The notes under the pieces are model-generated. The model worked only from the letters and a program-made list of their open reading frames with translations, ran no database searches and was not told the DNA's origin. The position numbers and the translations under genes are program-made. Positions 8,617 through 18,991 of a stretch of 64,000 nt of DNA are shown here, in pieces. Source of the DNA: Anaerolineae bacterium (GTDB lineage Bacteria > Chloroflexota > Anaerolineae > Aggregatilineales > Phototrophicaceae). The first letter of the stretch is position 1. Each line of letters begins with the position of its first letter. The stretch covers positions 1 to 64,000 of the forward strand of contig JADLAY010000010.1 of the NCBI GenBank assembly GCA_020849765.1. Direction: 5' to 3'.

Positions 8617-8748
8617 GTCACCCGGCCATGGGGATGCGGCCTGCGCGGGTCGCACGTCAGGGTGACAGGCGGTAAGCGCGACGTTGTGGCGTTTGCCGGG
8701 AGGTTCGACCTCACGTCTGGGGAAACCGCCTCTGTGAGCGCCTCCCCA
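8617..8748 (+). promoter_or_regulatory. Structured mRNA leader: compact three-way junction plus hairpins
   Basis: Complementary segments define a 7-bp outer helix GTCACCC (8617-8623)/GGGTGAC (8660-8666). It encloses GGCC/GGCC (8624-8627/8638-8641) and TGCG/CGCA (8642-8645/8651-8654), which abut with no unpaired base between helices except 5 nt on one side. Downstream come GAGGT-TCG-ACCTC (8700-8712) and a hairpin TGGGGA/TCCCCA (8718-8748) followed by a T-rich stretch, then the ATG at 8778. This looks like a possible riboswitch or attenuator. It matches no class that I can name, and the folding was done by eye. Confidence 0.4.
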
Positions 8749-8777
8749 CGTTTATTTGATAAATAGGGTAACCACAT

Positions 8778-10637
8778 ATGCGTCGCGCCATCGTTTATGT
8801 TCTGATACTTTGGGGTGTAGGCTGTATCAGCCTGGGCCTGTTGGCGAGCATTGGTGTCACGCCGACCTACGCCCAGGAAGCCGCCGACGAAGCCGATTAC
8901 ATCGGCGCGCGCGAATGCAGCTCGTGCCATCGCACCCTGTCCAGAGAGCACGGCGACAGCATGCACGCGCTCGCCCTTCAAGATGTCGAGCGCGACAAAG
9001 ACCCGATCCTGGCCGATTTCGACCAGGGCGAAGACATTCGCACCGTGCAGTTCCCCGACGAAGATGCAGCGCGCCCGTTCGACGATGACGACATCGCTTT
9101 TGTGATTGGCGCGGGGCGCTACGCTCAGCGCTACCTCTATGAAATCGACCGCAACGAATACATGGTACTGCCCGCGGAGTGGGACACGGTCGCGCAGACG
9201 TGGCGCCCGCTGGAACTGGCGGATACGTGGCCGGACCCGGCTTACGATTGGGTGCAAAACTGCGCTGGCTGCCACACGACCGGCCTGGATGCAGAGCGCG
9301 GGCGCTGGAATGACGACGGCGTCTGGTGCGAGGCCTGTCATGGCCCCGGCAGCGTGCACGAAGAGCTCGCCAGCGACGCCGGGCGGCGCCCCGAAGAAGA
9401 TGAACTTCAGGCAATCCACGACGCGATCGTGCTTACGCCGGATGCGCAGGTCTGCGGGCAATGTCACAGCCGCGGTACTGACCCGGAGAGCGGCCTGCCG
9501 TACCCGGTGAATTACCGCCCTGGCAGTGACCTGCTGCACGAAGACATCTTCAATCTTGCGGCGACCGACGACCCGAACAGCTTCTGGGAGACGGGTCACG
9601 CGCGCCGCAACAACATGCAGTTCAACGAATGGTTCACCTCGGCGCACGCGAGCGCTCTCGAAACGATGAAGGGCAGTTCGAATGCCGCCGATGGCTGTGT
9701 GCAATGCCACAGCGGTGACAACGCGCTGCGCCAGCGCATTCTCGCCCTGTACGAGGATGGCCAAGATCGCGAGGGCGAAACGCCGCCGGATGCGATCACG
9801 TTGGAGACGGCGCAGTTTGGCGTCACCTGCACGACCTGCCACAGCCCGCACGAGGCGGCGGACGTCGATTTCCTGCTGGTGGATACGGAGTACGCTATCT
9901 GCACGGATTGCCACCGAAACACGGATCTGACACCGACGCTGCATCACCCGGTGATGGAGATGTTCGAAGGCCAGCAGATTGTCGACTCGGTCGAGGGAAT
10001 TCCGTCGGCGCACTTCTCGGCCGAGGAAGGCCCGCGCTGCGTCACCTGTCATATGACGGAAGTGCCGATTGATAATGCGCAGCTCGCCAATCACACCTGG
10101 CGCCCGATCATCCCCGGCGAGGCGGAAGACTCGCCGCCTGACTCGTGCTCCGGCTGCCACAGCGACCTGACGACCGGCGATCTGCAATCGCTGGTGGTCG
10201 ATACGCAGGCGTCGATCCGCTCACGGCTCTCGATTGCCTGGGCGCGCGTCGGCAGCATCGCCGTGCCGGAAGCGGGCAGTGAGACCGAGCAGCTTTACAA
10301 TCAGGCGGTCGCCGCGCTGACGTTCGTCCAGAACGACGGCAGCCAGGGTGTCCATAACTATGCATATACCGATGCGCTGCTGGAAGCGGCATCCGGCATG
10401 CTGACGCAGTTGAGCGTGCCGGGCGCGCTCTTGCAGCCGACCGAGGCGCCCGCACCGACCGCAACGCTGTCGAATCCGCAGCCGGTCGTCATCGGCATGG
10501 AAGAACCGGTCCACACCGGCTTCCGGCCCATGACCTTTATCCTTTTGGGAGCAATCGCATTGATCTTGCTGCTGGGATCGTGGTTCGTCACGCGCCGCGC
10601 CAGACGCCAGGCACAGATCCGGGAGGCAAAGCCATGA
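8778..10637 (+). CDS. Nonahaem cytochrome c with C-terminal membrane anchor
   Basis: A 619-residue exported cytochrome. A signal peptide or anchor spans residues 1-32 (ending TYAQEA). Nine canonical CXXCH sites follow: CSSCH, CAGCH, CEACH, CGQCH, CVQCH, CTTCH, CTDCH, CVTCH and CSGCH. Near the C-terminus a Pro/Ala/Thr-rich linker leads to a membrane helix (about 590-608) and a short Arg-rich cytoplasmic tail, so the haem domain sits on the outer face. The spacing and the CEACHGPGSVH and CXXCHSPH motifs recall the cytochrome c554/multihaem oxidoreductase group, but I cannot assign a substrate. First gene of a three-gene operon; its stop overlaps the next start (ATGA). Confidence 0.85.
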   Translation: MRRAIVYVLILWGVGCISLGLLASIGVTPTYAQEAADEADYIGARECSSCHRTLSREHGDSMHALALQDVERDKDPILADFDQGEDIRTVQFPDEDAARPFDDDDIAFVIGAGRYAQRYLYEIDRNEYMVLPAEWDTVAQTWRPLELADTWPDPAYDWVQNCAGCHTTGLDAERGRWNDDGVWCEACHGPGSVHEELASDAGRRPEEDELQAIHDAIVLTPDAQVCGQCHSRGTDPESGLPYPVNYRPGSDLLHEDIFNLAATDDPNSFWETGHARRNNMQFNEWFTSAHASALETMKGSSNAADGCVQCHSGDNALRQRILALYEDGQDREGETPPDAITLETAQFGVTCTTCHSPHEAADVDFLLVDTEYAICTDCHRNTDLTPTLHHPVMEMFEGQQIVDSVEGIPSAHFSAEEGPRCVTCHMTEVPIDNAQLANHTWRPIIPGEAEDSPPDSCSGCHSDLTTGDLQSLVVDTQASIRSRLSIAWARVGSIAVPEAGSETEQLYNQAVAALTFVQNDGSQGVHNYAYTDALLEAASGMLTQLSVPGALLQPTEAPAPTATLSNPQPVVIGMEEPVHTGFRPMTFILLGAIALILLLGSWFVTRRARRQAQIREAKP

Positions 10638-11770
10638 GGAACCATCGGGCTTCTTTGCTGCTTCTGGGCATCGGCCTGCTCTCGCTCTTTCTGGGCTTTG
10701 CGGTGAGTGTCGGCGTCACCTTCGCTCAGGATGAAACCGGGAGCGAGGTTGAGACCGAGGCCGAACAGCCTCCTGAAGCATCAAATACGTATTGCTTGCT
10801 CTGCCACACCAAACCGGATCAGGTCTGGCATCTCTCCGGCGGCGAATCGTTGTCGGTGACGATCGATCCAGAGGTGTTGGCCCGCTCGGTGCATGGCGAG
10901 AGCAGCTCTGAGGGAGCGCTGGCCTGCGCCGATTGCCATCCCGGCTTTCGTTATCCGCACCCGCCGACGACAGCGCGGACGATCCGTGAATTTCAATTGG
11001 AGCGCTATGCGTCCTGCCGCACCTGCCACGAAGAGCAGTACACGCGCGCCCAGGACAGCGTCCACGGCGAATTCCTGCGCGCCGGGCGCGTAGAAGCTGC
11101 CGTCTGTGTCGACTGCCACGGCGGCCACGACATCCAGACGCCGGATGTGCCACGCCAGCGCATCTCGCTGACCTGCGGGCGCTGCCACGGTGCGATCTTC
11201 GAGGAGTACCGCACGAGTGTGCATGGGGCGGCGCTGCTCGACGAAGACAACCCCGACGTGCCGACCTGCATTGATTGCCACGGTGTGCACGACATCCAGA
11301 ACCCGACGTCGACGCTCTTCCGCGTCCGTTCGCCCGAGGTGTGCGCTACCTGCCACGCCAATGATGAGCTGATGGGCAAGTACGACATCAGCACCCACGT
11401 CTTCGACAGCTACCTGACCGATTTCCATGGCTCGACCGTGGCGCTGTTCGAGCAGCAAGCGCCAGACGTGGTGACGAACAAGGCGGTCTGCTTTGACTGC
11501 CACGGCGTGCACAACATCCAGGCAGTGGACAGCGGCGGCGATACGGCCATCCGCGAGAACCTGCTGACGACCTGCCAGCAATGCCATCCTGGCGCGACGG
11601 CCGACTTCTCGAATGCCTGGATCGGCCATTATCCGGCGACACTGGACTCGCATCCGGGCCTGTTCCTGGCAAATCGTCTGTACCAGATTTTGATCCCGGT
11701 CGTCATTGGCATACTCGCGCTCTTGATTGTGTCTGAGATTATCCGGCGCGCCCGGCGTCAGAGCGGCTAG
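10634..11770 (+). CDS. Nonahaem cytochrome c, membrane-anchored (paralogue of the 32791-34302 gene)
   Basis: A 378-residue exported cytochrome c of the doubled-CXXCH/cytochrome c3-like type. Nine sites: CLLCH, CADCH, CRTCH, CVDCH, CGRCH, CIDCH, CATCH, CFDCH and CQQCH. A signal sequence covers about residues 1-32 and a C-terminal helix (about 355-373) with a basic tail anchors it. ATG at 10634 overlaps the previous stop by 4 bp and is preceded by GGGAGG, so it is preferred to an upstream in-frame codon. Phrases such as CIDCHGVHDIQNP and YDISTHVFDSYLTDFHGSTVALFE recur in the second nonahaem protein of the window, showing common descent. It probably passes electrons to or from the cytochrome b/c encoded next. 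Confidence 0.85.
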   Translation: MRNHRASLLLLGIGLLSLFLGFAVSVGVTFAQDETGSEVETEAEQPPEASNTYCLLCHTKPDQVWHLSGGESLSVTIDPEVLARSVHGESSSEGALACADCHPGFRYPHPPTTARTIREFQLERYASCRTCHEEQYTRAQDSVHGEFLRAGRVEAAVCVDCHGGHDIQTPDVPRQRISLTCGRCHGAIFEEYRTSVHGAALLDEDNPDVPTCIDCHGVHDIQNPTSTLFRVRSPEVCATCHANDELMGKYDISTHVFDSYLTDFHGSTVALFEQQAPDVVTNKAVCFDCHGVHNIQAVDSGGDTAIRENLLTTCQQCHPGATADFSNAWIGHYPATLDSHPGLFLANRLYQILIPVVIGILALLIVSEIIRRARRQSG

Positions 11771-11785
11771 ATGGGAGCTTCAGCG

Positions 11786-12829
11786 ATGCCCGACGAGACT
11801 GCAATTGAGATTCAGAGCGGCGGAACGCTCCCTGCTGCACAACGCGTCGAACGGCTGGTGGTCATCGTCGCCCTGATCGGCCTGATCATCACCGGCCTGC
11901 CGCAGAAATATACCGGCGAGCCGTGGGCGGAATTCGTCATCCTGCTGCTGGGCGGCATCGAAAGCGCGCGCATTCTGCACCGCTTCCTGGCACTGCTGCT
12001 GATGGCTGAAGCGATCTACCACGTGCTGACGCTGAGCTACAAGTGGTTCGTCTATGGTCTCAAGCCGATCCTGTTCCCCGGTGGCAAAGCCTTCGGCCAG
12101 TTCTTCAGCCGGGTCTTTCAGAATTTCGGCCTGCGCTCAGACGGCGAGGCGGGCAGCGGATTCGCGCTCAAGATCGAGTACCTGGTACTCATTATCAGCA
12201 CCCTGATCCTGATCGTCACCGGGCTGATCCTGTGGAACCCGCTGACGGCCCTGTCGATCCTGCCGGGCGAGGCGATCCCGGTGGCGCAGAGCATCCACAG
12301 CAATCATGCGCTGCTGCTGGTGATCTTCCTGGTCGTCTGGCGCTTCGCCATCATCTTCCTGTGGCATCCACAGCGGCAGAAGCTGCTGGCCGAGCGCGAT
12401 CAAGCGGCCAGCCCGCGCCCCGCGAGCGAGATCGCCGGACGTCGCCAGCGCTTCCTGCCGGTCGCACTGGTGATCGCCGCGCTGCTGGCCCTGGGGTTGA
12501 TCTGGTTCGCGACGGCAGAACAGACCGCCATCGACACCGTGCCACGCCAGGTCGGGGTCGTCTATGCGCCGCAGGCGATGCCGGATTCGGGCGACGTCAA
12601 CGTCGGCGCGGCACTGTGGCCGACGCTGCGCTGCGCCTTCTGCCATGGCGACGAGGCGATGGGTGGACCGGATGGACAGCCCGCGCTGCGCAACACCCAG
12701 ATGACGTTCGACGCCTTCTACGAGCAGGTGCGCGTAGGCAAGGGCGAAATGCCCGCCTTCAGCGCCGAAGACCTGCCCGACGGCTATCTGCTGCATCTGT
12801 GGGCCTGGCTCTCGCAGCCCGCCTCGTGA
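11786..12829 (+). CDS. Cytochrome b (FdnI/b561-like) fused to a monohaem cytochrome c domain
   Basis: About 347 residues: four membrane helices of the formate-dehydrogenase-gamma/b561 type in the first about 210 residues, a fifth helix near 230-250, then an exported single-haem domain with CAFCH and a C-terminal MPAF-type methionine segment. GGGAG 9 bases before the ATG at 11786 favours that start; an ATG at 11771, touching the previous stop, is the alternative. Compared by eye with the paralogue at 31644-32789, two expected haem b histidines (helix 1 and the end of helix 4) are Arg here, while the ILHR, IYH and IHS histidines are kept. It should link the quinone pool to the nonahaem partner, perhaps with fewer b haems. 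Confidence 0.8.
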   Translation: MPDETAIEIQSGGTLPAAQRVERLVVIVALIGLIITGLPQKYTGEPWAEFVILLLGGIESARILHRFLALLLMAEAIYHVLTLSYKWFVYGLKPILFPGGKAFGQFFSRVFQNFGLRSDGEAGSGFALKIEYLVLIISTLILIVTGLILWNPLTALSILPGEAIPVAQSIHSNHALLLVIFLVVWRFAIIFLWHPQRQKLLAERDQAASPRPASEIAGRRQRFLPVALVIAALLALGLIWFATAEQTAIDTVPRQVGVVYAPQAMPDSGDVNVGAALWPTLRCAFCHGDEAMGGPDGQPALRNTQMTFDAFYEQVRVGKGEMPAFSAEDLPDGYLLHLWAWLSQPAS

Positions 12830-12853
12830 GCGTCTGAAACGAACGGCGCGCCG

Positions 12854-14927
<2,074 letters not shown>

Positions 14928-14931
<4 letters not shown>

Positions 14932-15245
14932 GTCAGATCCTCGCTGTTCAGCGTGCGCCTTGCCACGCGCTCGACGCGCATGATCAGGCGCTCGTCCGGG
15001 TCGGGGCAGGCGACGAGCGAGTCGCTTTCCAGCCAGTCGTTATCGGCAAGCTGGCGCTGTTTGGCTGCCAGCAAGGGCAGCACCGCACTCAAGGCGTAGA
15101 CACAGAAGTGCTTGCCGGGCGGAATGCGCAGGCGATTGCTCTCCGTCAGTTCGAAGTAGTCGCCGACTTCCAGCCCGCAAACGGAGCGCCCCTCGATCCG
15201 TTCGACAGTGATGCGCAGGTCGTAGAGTTCAAATGGGCGGGTCAT
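14928..15245 (-). CDS. TIGR04076 family small protein
   Basis: A 105-residue protein. I recognise the TIGR04076 pattern: a short strand-rich N-terminus, IEGRSVCGLEVGDYFEL, then a proline-glycine segment and CVYALSAVLPLLAAKQR, ending in CPDPDERLIMRVERV. The family has conserved cysteines (Cys near 23, 48 and 80 here) and no established function, although it is often found beside oxidoreductases. It is translationally coupled to both neighbours by 4-bp overlaps. Confidence 0.75.
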
Positions 15246-16045
15246 GAGGTGAGGCTCAGGCCGATGGAGGCGTACATCATGTGAATGTCTTCCGTGGTCA
15301 GTGCGATGTTGAAATACTGCGCCAGGGCGACCTGGATCTCCCCCGCGCTGGACAGTCGGTGCTCGTCACGCCGGGCGCCCGTGGTCACGATCAGCCGTGC
15401 GCCGCTCAGGCTGATGCGACCGGTGCCGCTGGCGCGCGAACAGATCAACCGCCTCGTGAATCCAGAGTCTGGCGACGTCTGCTGATAATCGCACATCTCG
15501 GCGTAATCATCCAGTTTTCGCGGCGCTGTCGTGAACGTGTATCCGTGCGTCCAATCACCGGTCTCGCGGTCGCGCTCCTGCATGATCCACTCGTCGCCAC
15601 CGGCGATCAAGCGATAGTCGCGCAGGCCATCCGACTGGGTGACATCCGGCGCGAAGCGCAGCGGTCGCAGCGAAGAATCGCCGAAGCCGACGTCGGCCAG
15701 CCACGGCTCGTCGAGTTGGACGATCAGCGCCATATGATCGAAGGCCGGCCCGAAAGCCTGCCCATTCCAGACGCGCGCTGAGACCAATGTCACGTCGTAG
15801 CCGAGCGCGCGCAAGAGCATGGCGAAGGCCGCGTTCAGCTCGTAGCAGAAGCCGCCGCGTTGATCGCCGACGATCTTGTCGTAGAGCCGTGCTTCGTCGA
15901 GCACTATCGGGCGTTTGAGATGGATGTCGAGGTTTTCAAACGGTGTGCTGCGCATGTGGCATTCATGCAGCGCTTGCAGCGTCGCCAGATCGGGCGTCGT
16001 CGGGCCGTCGTAGCCGATGCGCTGGAGATAAGGGGCGATTTGCAT
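15242..16045 (-). CDS. nat: Arylamine N-acetyltransferase
   Basis: A 267-residue NAT that transfers an acyl group from acyl-CoA to arylamines or hydrazines. The Cys-His-Asp triad is visible: Cys67 in RGGFCYELN, His104 in FDHMALIV and Asp118 in WLADVGFGD. The N-terminal YLQRIGYDG and TPFENLDIH segments are diagnostic. It is first of four overlapping minus-strand genes; the upstream side (16046-16131) should hold the promoter, but I see no convincing boxes. Confidence 0.9.
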   Translation of the reverse strand: MQIAPYLQRIGYDGPTTPDLATLQALHECHMRSTPFENLDIHLKRPIVLDEARLYDKIVGDQRGGFCYELNAAFAMLLRALGYDVTLVSARVWNGQAFGPAFDHMALIVQLDEPWLADVGFGDSSLRPLRFAPDVTQSDGLRDYRLIAGGDEWIMQERDRETGDWTHGYTFTTAPRKLDDYAEMCDYQQTSPDSGFTRRLICSRASGTGRISLSGARLIVTTGARRDEHRLSSAGEIQVALAQYFNIALTTEDIHMMYASIGLSLTS

Positions 16046-16131
16046 GATGCGTCCGTCACGATCTTACGGGTCGATGTGCGTGACAGAGTCTAGCGCATAA
16101 TGTTGGCCGCGCAGTATCACGATCAATCAAA

Positions 16132-16161
16132 ACGGGTCAACCTGAAGGCAGGTCGACCCGT
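16132..16161 (-). terminator. Intrinsic terminator of the sugar/polyol operon
   Basis: Long stem ACGGGTC/GACCCGT (16132-16138/16155-16161) continued by ACCTG/CAGGT around a 4-nt AAGG loop. On the minus strand it is followed by TTTTGATT. It closes the operon that begins at 27341. Confidence 0.85.
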
Positions 16162-16199
16162 CTGGATGTGCTTGAGCAGTCGGGCAGTGTCGCAATGCG

Positions 16200-17030
16200 T
16201 CAGTTCATCTCGCTGCCGCCATCGATGTTGTACGACTGCGCGGTGATGTAGTCCGCCTCGTCCGAACAGAGGAACGCCGCCATCGCGCCGATCTCCTCGA
16301 TGTTGCCCCCGCGGCGCAGCGGCACCTTCTTGATGCGCTGCTGGTAGAATTCACCGGGTGCCAGGTTGAGCTTGTCGGCCATCCGCTGATCGAGGTGCTG
16401 GTAGAGTGCCGTCCACACCGCCGCCGGGCAGATCGCGTTGACGTTGATGTGATAAGGCGCCAGCTCCATCGCCGTCGCCTGCGTGATCGTGATCACGGAC
16501 GCCTTCGAGGTCGAGTAGTGGATCGCATCCGCGCGGCCACGCCGTCCGGCAATCGAAGCAATGTTGACAATCTTGCCGTAACACTGCTGCGATTCACCGG
16601 CCTGGATGACCTCGTCCGGCACCTGCGCGATCATCTGCCGGGCGACCGCCTGGGTCGTGAAGAGCAGGCCGCGGGTGTTGACGTAGTGCATGTCGTCCCA
16701 GTCTTTGGGCGTCATCTCCATCAGCGTCAGCTTGTCCGAGATCCCGGCGTTGTTGACCAGGATGTCAATCCGACCAAAATGAGCGGCCACATCGGCGGCC
16801 ATTTGCGGCGTCCGGTCAGGGTCGCCGATGTCGATGGGGTAGGCAAGCGCTTCCGGGCCGATCTGCGAGTAATCTTTGGCGGCCTGGGCTGCTGTCGTCG
16901 GGTTAATCTCGGCGACGACGACGTGAGCGCCTTCCTCGGCAAACCGTTTGCCGATGCCATAGCCAATGCCCTGTCCAGCGCCGGTGACGATCGCGACTTT
17001 GCCTTCGAGCCGCTTCATATTGAAGGTCAT
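16200..17030 (-). CDS. Short-chain dehydrogenase/reductase (last gene of sugar/polyol operon)
   Basis: A 276-residue classical SDR. NAD(P)-binding TGAGQGIG is at about 16-23, NNAGI near 95, catalytic Tyr-Lys as YSTSK with the preceding Ser in NIASIAGRRG, and the C-terminal YNIDGGSEMN. An acidic residue after beta-2 (VVAEINP) suggests NAD preference. It probably oxidises a sugar alcohol or reduces a ketose in the pathway fed by the transporter upstream. A second SDR precedes it, so two redox steps may be involved. Confidence 0.9.
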   Translation of the reverse strand: MTFNMKRLEGKVAIVTGAGQGIGYGIGKRFAEEGAHVVVAEINPTTAAQAAKDYSQIGPEALAYPIDIGDPDRTPQMAADVAAHFGRIDILVNNAGISDKLTLMEMTPKDWDDMHYVNTRGLLFTTQAVARQMIAQVPDEVIQAGESQQCYGKIVNIASIAGRRGRADAIHYSTSKASVITITQATAMELAPYHINVNAICPAAVWTALYQHLDQRMADKLNLAPGEFYQQRIKKVPLRRGGNIEEIGAMAAFLCSDEADYITAQSYNIDGGSEMN

Positions 17031-17111
17031 TTTGACAATACCCTGTGTGTATCTATTTGAATTTACGAGTTCGCACGTCGTGATGGACTGCTCGCCGGGG
17101 CGCCGTAGCGG

Positions 17112-17918
17112 CTACCAGACGCAGTAACCCCCGTCGATGATCAGATCGTTACCCGTCATGAAGTCCGAAGCGCCCGATGCCAGGTAGACGATAGCGCCCT
17201 GCAAGTCGGTCACATCGCCGAGGCAGTGCATCGGCGTGTTTGCCAGCCATTGAGGCAGGACTTCTTTGCCCGCGGGAGTCTCCAGCAGATCGTCGACCAG
17301 CTTGGTGCGCGTGAAGCCAGGGCTGATCGTGTTGACCCGGATGCCTCTCGGCGCCCATTCAGCCGCCAGGCTGCGGCTCAACTGGATGACGCCGGCTTTG
17401 GCGGCGTTGTAGTGCGCCTGGGGTTGCGGCCGGACGACGGCAGTGCCGGTCATCGAGGCGGTGTTAATCATCTTGCCATAGCCGCTCTTCAGCATCGCGC
17501 GGGCTTCCGCCTGGGAGCACAGAAAGACGCCCTTAAGGTTGAGATCGAGCATCCGATCCCAATCGGACTCCGGCATATCTTCCGCGGGGACCCACTGGCC
17601 GATACCGGCGTTGTTGACGCCAATCGTCAGCTTGCCCCACTTGGCCAGGACGGCATCGACCGCTGCCTGAACGTCGCTGGTTTTGGTCACGTCGGCCTGT
17701 ATGGCGATGGCGTCGACGCCCTTGGCTTTCAGTTCATCGACGACTTCCTGGGCGTGCGGCAGCGAGATATCGACGACGGCGACCGCGGCCCCTGCTTCGC
17801 CGAGCGCATGAGCGTAGGCGCGGCCAATGCCCTGGCCGCCGCCAGTGACGAGCGCAGTGCGCCCATCCAGTTCGAACCGTGTCAGGATTGAAGGAGCAGT
17901 CAGAATAGAATCGGTCAT
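17112..17918 (-). CDS. Short-chain dehydrogenase/reductase
   Basis: A 268-residue classical SDR. Cofactor motif TGGGQGIG at about 25-32, VVDIS after beta-2 (NAD-type Asp), NNAGIGQW, and catalytic YNAAK with Ser in NTASMTG. The C-terminus [11 protein letters not shown] is typical of polyol or gluconate dehydrogenases. GAGAGG lies just before the ATG. It sits between the regulator and the second SDR in a sugar-utilisation operon, which fits a polyol/ketose redox step (inference). Confidence 0.9.
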   Translation of the reverse strand: MTDSILTAPSILTRFELDGRTALVTGGGQGIGRAYAHALGEAGAAVAVVDISLPHAQEVVDELKAKGVDAIAIQADVTKTSDVQAAVDAVLAKWGKLTIGVNNAGIGQWVPAEDMPESDWDRMLDLNLKGVFLCSQAEARAMLKSGYGKMINTASMTGTAVVRPQPQAHYNAAKAGVIQLSRSLAAEWAPRGIRVNTISPGFTRTKLVDDLLETPAGKEVLPQWLANTPMHCLGDVTDLQGAIVYLASGASDFMTGNDLIIDGGYCVW

Positions 17919-18005
17919 TTTGAACCTCTCAAAGGTTGTTTCAACTCTTAGTCCAAAGATGAACTGTGAGTAACCTCTGGATCGCTCCTTACGCTTGCTC
18001 GCGGT

Positions 18006-18971
18006 TCATCCGTTTTCAGGCACATAGGCCAGCAAATCTTCGGCGGTGTATTTATCGGTCACGAGCGTGCCGACGAGCTGACCGGCGAGCACGCCGAAGA
18101 TCGCGGGTACTTTGGGTTTGCCGACCGCCACGGCGATCACCTTCTTGATGTGGCCGATCAGCCACTCTCGGCTGATGCCGATGCGGCGGTGGTGCAGTTC
18201 GACATCGAGGAAATTGCCGGTCTGGTCGAAGTAGAGGCCGCAGACGTCGCCGACCGCGCCCTGTTTGCGCAGCGTTTCGACGTATTCCTGGTTGACGTAA
18301 CCGGCGCGCAGCACACTGCTGACGGTGTGATTGGTGCTGCCGATGCCGACCAGGGCGATATCGGATTTCGACGCCAGATCCAGCGCTTCGGCGACCGTGC
18401 GGTTGGCCAGCAGCGATTTCGCCACGGCGGCGTTTTCGACCAGCATCGGCGCTGTCAGGACGCGGAACTGGCCGCCGAGCTTTTGCGCCGTCCGCACGGC
18501 TAGATCCGGCGTGTCGGTCAGGTTCGAGGCCGAACCGGCGGCGCCGATGATCTGCACGACCTGCAGGTGTGGCAAGTGCAGGGTGGGCAGCGCATCGACC
18601 GTGGCGGCGACACCCGTCCCCCAGGAGATGCCGAGGACGGAGATCTGCGGCAGGTAGCGCGTGATCAGGGTCGCCGCCATTTGCCCGACGACGTGCAGCG
18701 CTTCGGGCGTCGACGCGTTGATGCCGGGGTCGATGACGGCGGCTTCCGTCAGCCCGAAACGCCGTTGCAGTTCTTGCTCAATCGCTTCGTTTCGCAGCAG
18801 CGGCTGGTGAACCTCAATCTTGACGATGCCCGTTCGACGTGCTTCGGTCAGCATACGACTGATGGCCGATCGCGAGATGCCGATCAGATCAGCGATTTCA
18901 TTCTGGCTGCGGTCTTCAAGGTAATAAAGTCTTGAGACCCGCGCCAATAAGATCGAACGTTCATCATCCAT
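18006..18971 (-). CDS. SorC-family sugar-binding transcriptional regulator
   Basis: A 321-residue regulator with an N-terminal winged HTH (about 5-60: VSRLYYLEDRSQNEIADLIGISRSAISRMLTEAR) and a C-terminal sugar-phosphate isomerase-like effector domain (VLGISWGTGVAATVDAL; IVGIGSTNH-like ALVGIGSTNHTVSS). Family members sense a phosphorylated sugar and control their own catabolic operon. ATG at 18971 was chosen; a GTG at 19001 would overlap the E2 gene. It lies inside the operon, so it probably binds upstream of 27341, where a repeated CACAWATGT element is seen. Confidence 0.85.
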   Translation of the reverse strand: MDDERSILLARVSRLYYLEDRSQNEIADLIGISRSAISRMLTEARRTGIVKIEVHQPLLRNEAIEQELQRRFGLTEAAVIDPGINASTPEALHVVGQMAATLITRYLPQISVLGISWGTGVAATVDALPTLHLPHLQVVQIIGAAGSASNLTDTPDLAVRTAQKLGGQFRVLTAPMLVENAAVAKSLLANRTVAEALDLASKSDIALVGIGSTNHTVSSVLRAGYVNQEYVETLRKQGAVGDVCGLYFDQTGNFLDVELHHRRIGISREWLIGHIKKVIAVAVGKPKVPAIFGVLAGQLVGTLVTDKYTAEDLLAYVPENG

Positions 18972-18991
18972 GAGGTTAACCCCGTGTTGAA

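Larger units (their letters stand above)
8228..8777. promoter_or_regulatory. Divergent regulatory region between two cytochrome units
   Basis: 550 bp without a credible gene. Reading from the minus-strand gene toward the plus-strand operon it holds a minus-strand promoter, a 10-bp palindrome ATCCTAGGAT (8471-8480), two tandem dyads (8509-8549), a possible plus-strand -10 box TATAGT (8589-8594) without a good -35, and a GC-rich, highly structured leader (8617-8748). The sub-elements are listed separately. Confidence 0.7.

Noticed and set aside
8419..8766. 115-codon open frame in the divergent cytochrome promoter region
   Set aside because: No Shine-Dalgarno, no family resemblance, and it runs across the dyads and the structured leader.
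8617..8777. GEMM (c-di-GMP/cGAMP) riboswitch upstream of cytochromes
   Set aside because: I looked for the conserved GEMM core and GAAA tetraloop/receptor pattern and could not find them; only an unclassified fold remains.
8580..10187. 535-codon open frame opposite the first nonahaem cytochrome gene
   Set aside because: Composition is that of a reverse-strand shadow, and it crosses the promoter region.
12844..12853. CGGCGCGCCG palindrome between convergent genes as a terminator
   Set aside because: The self-complementary 10-mer has no loop to form a stable hairpin and no T-run; probably chance in GC-rich DNA.
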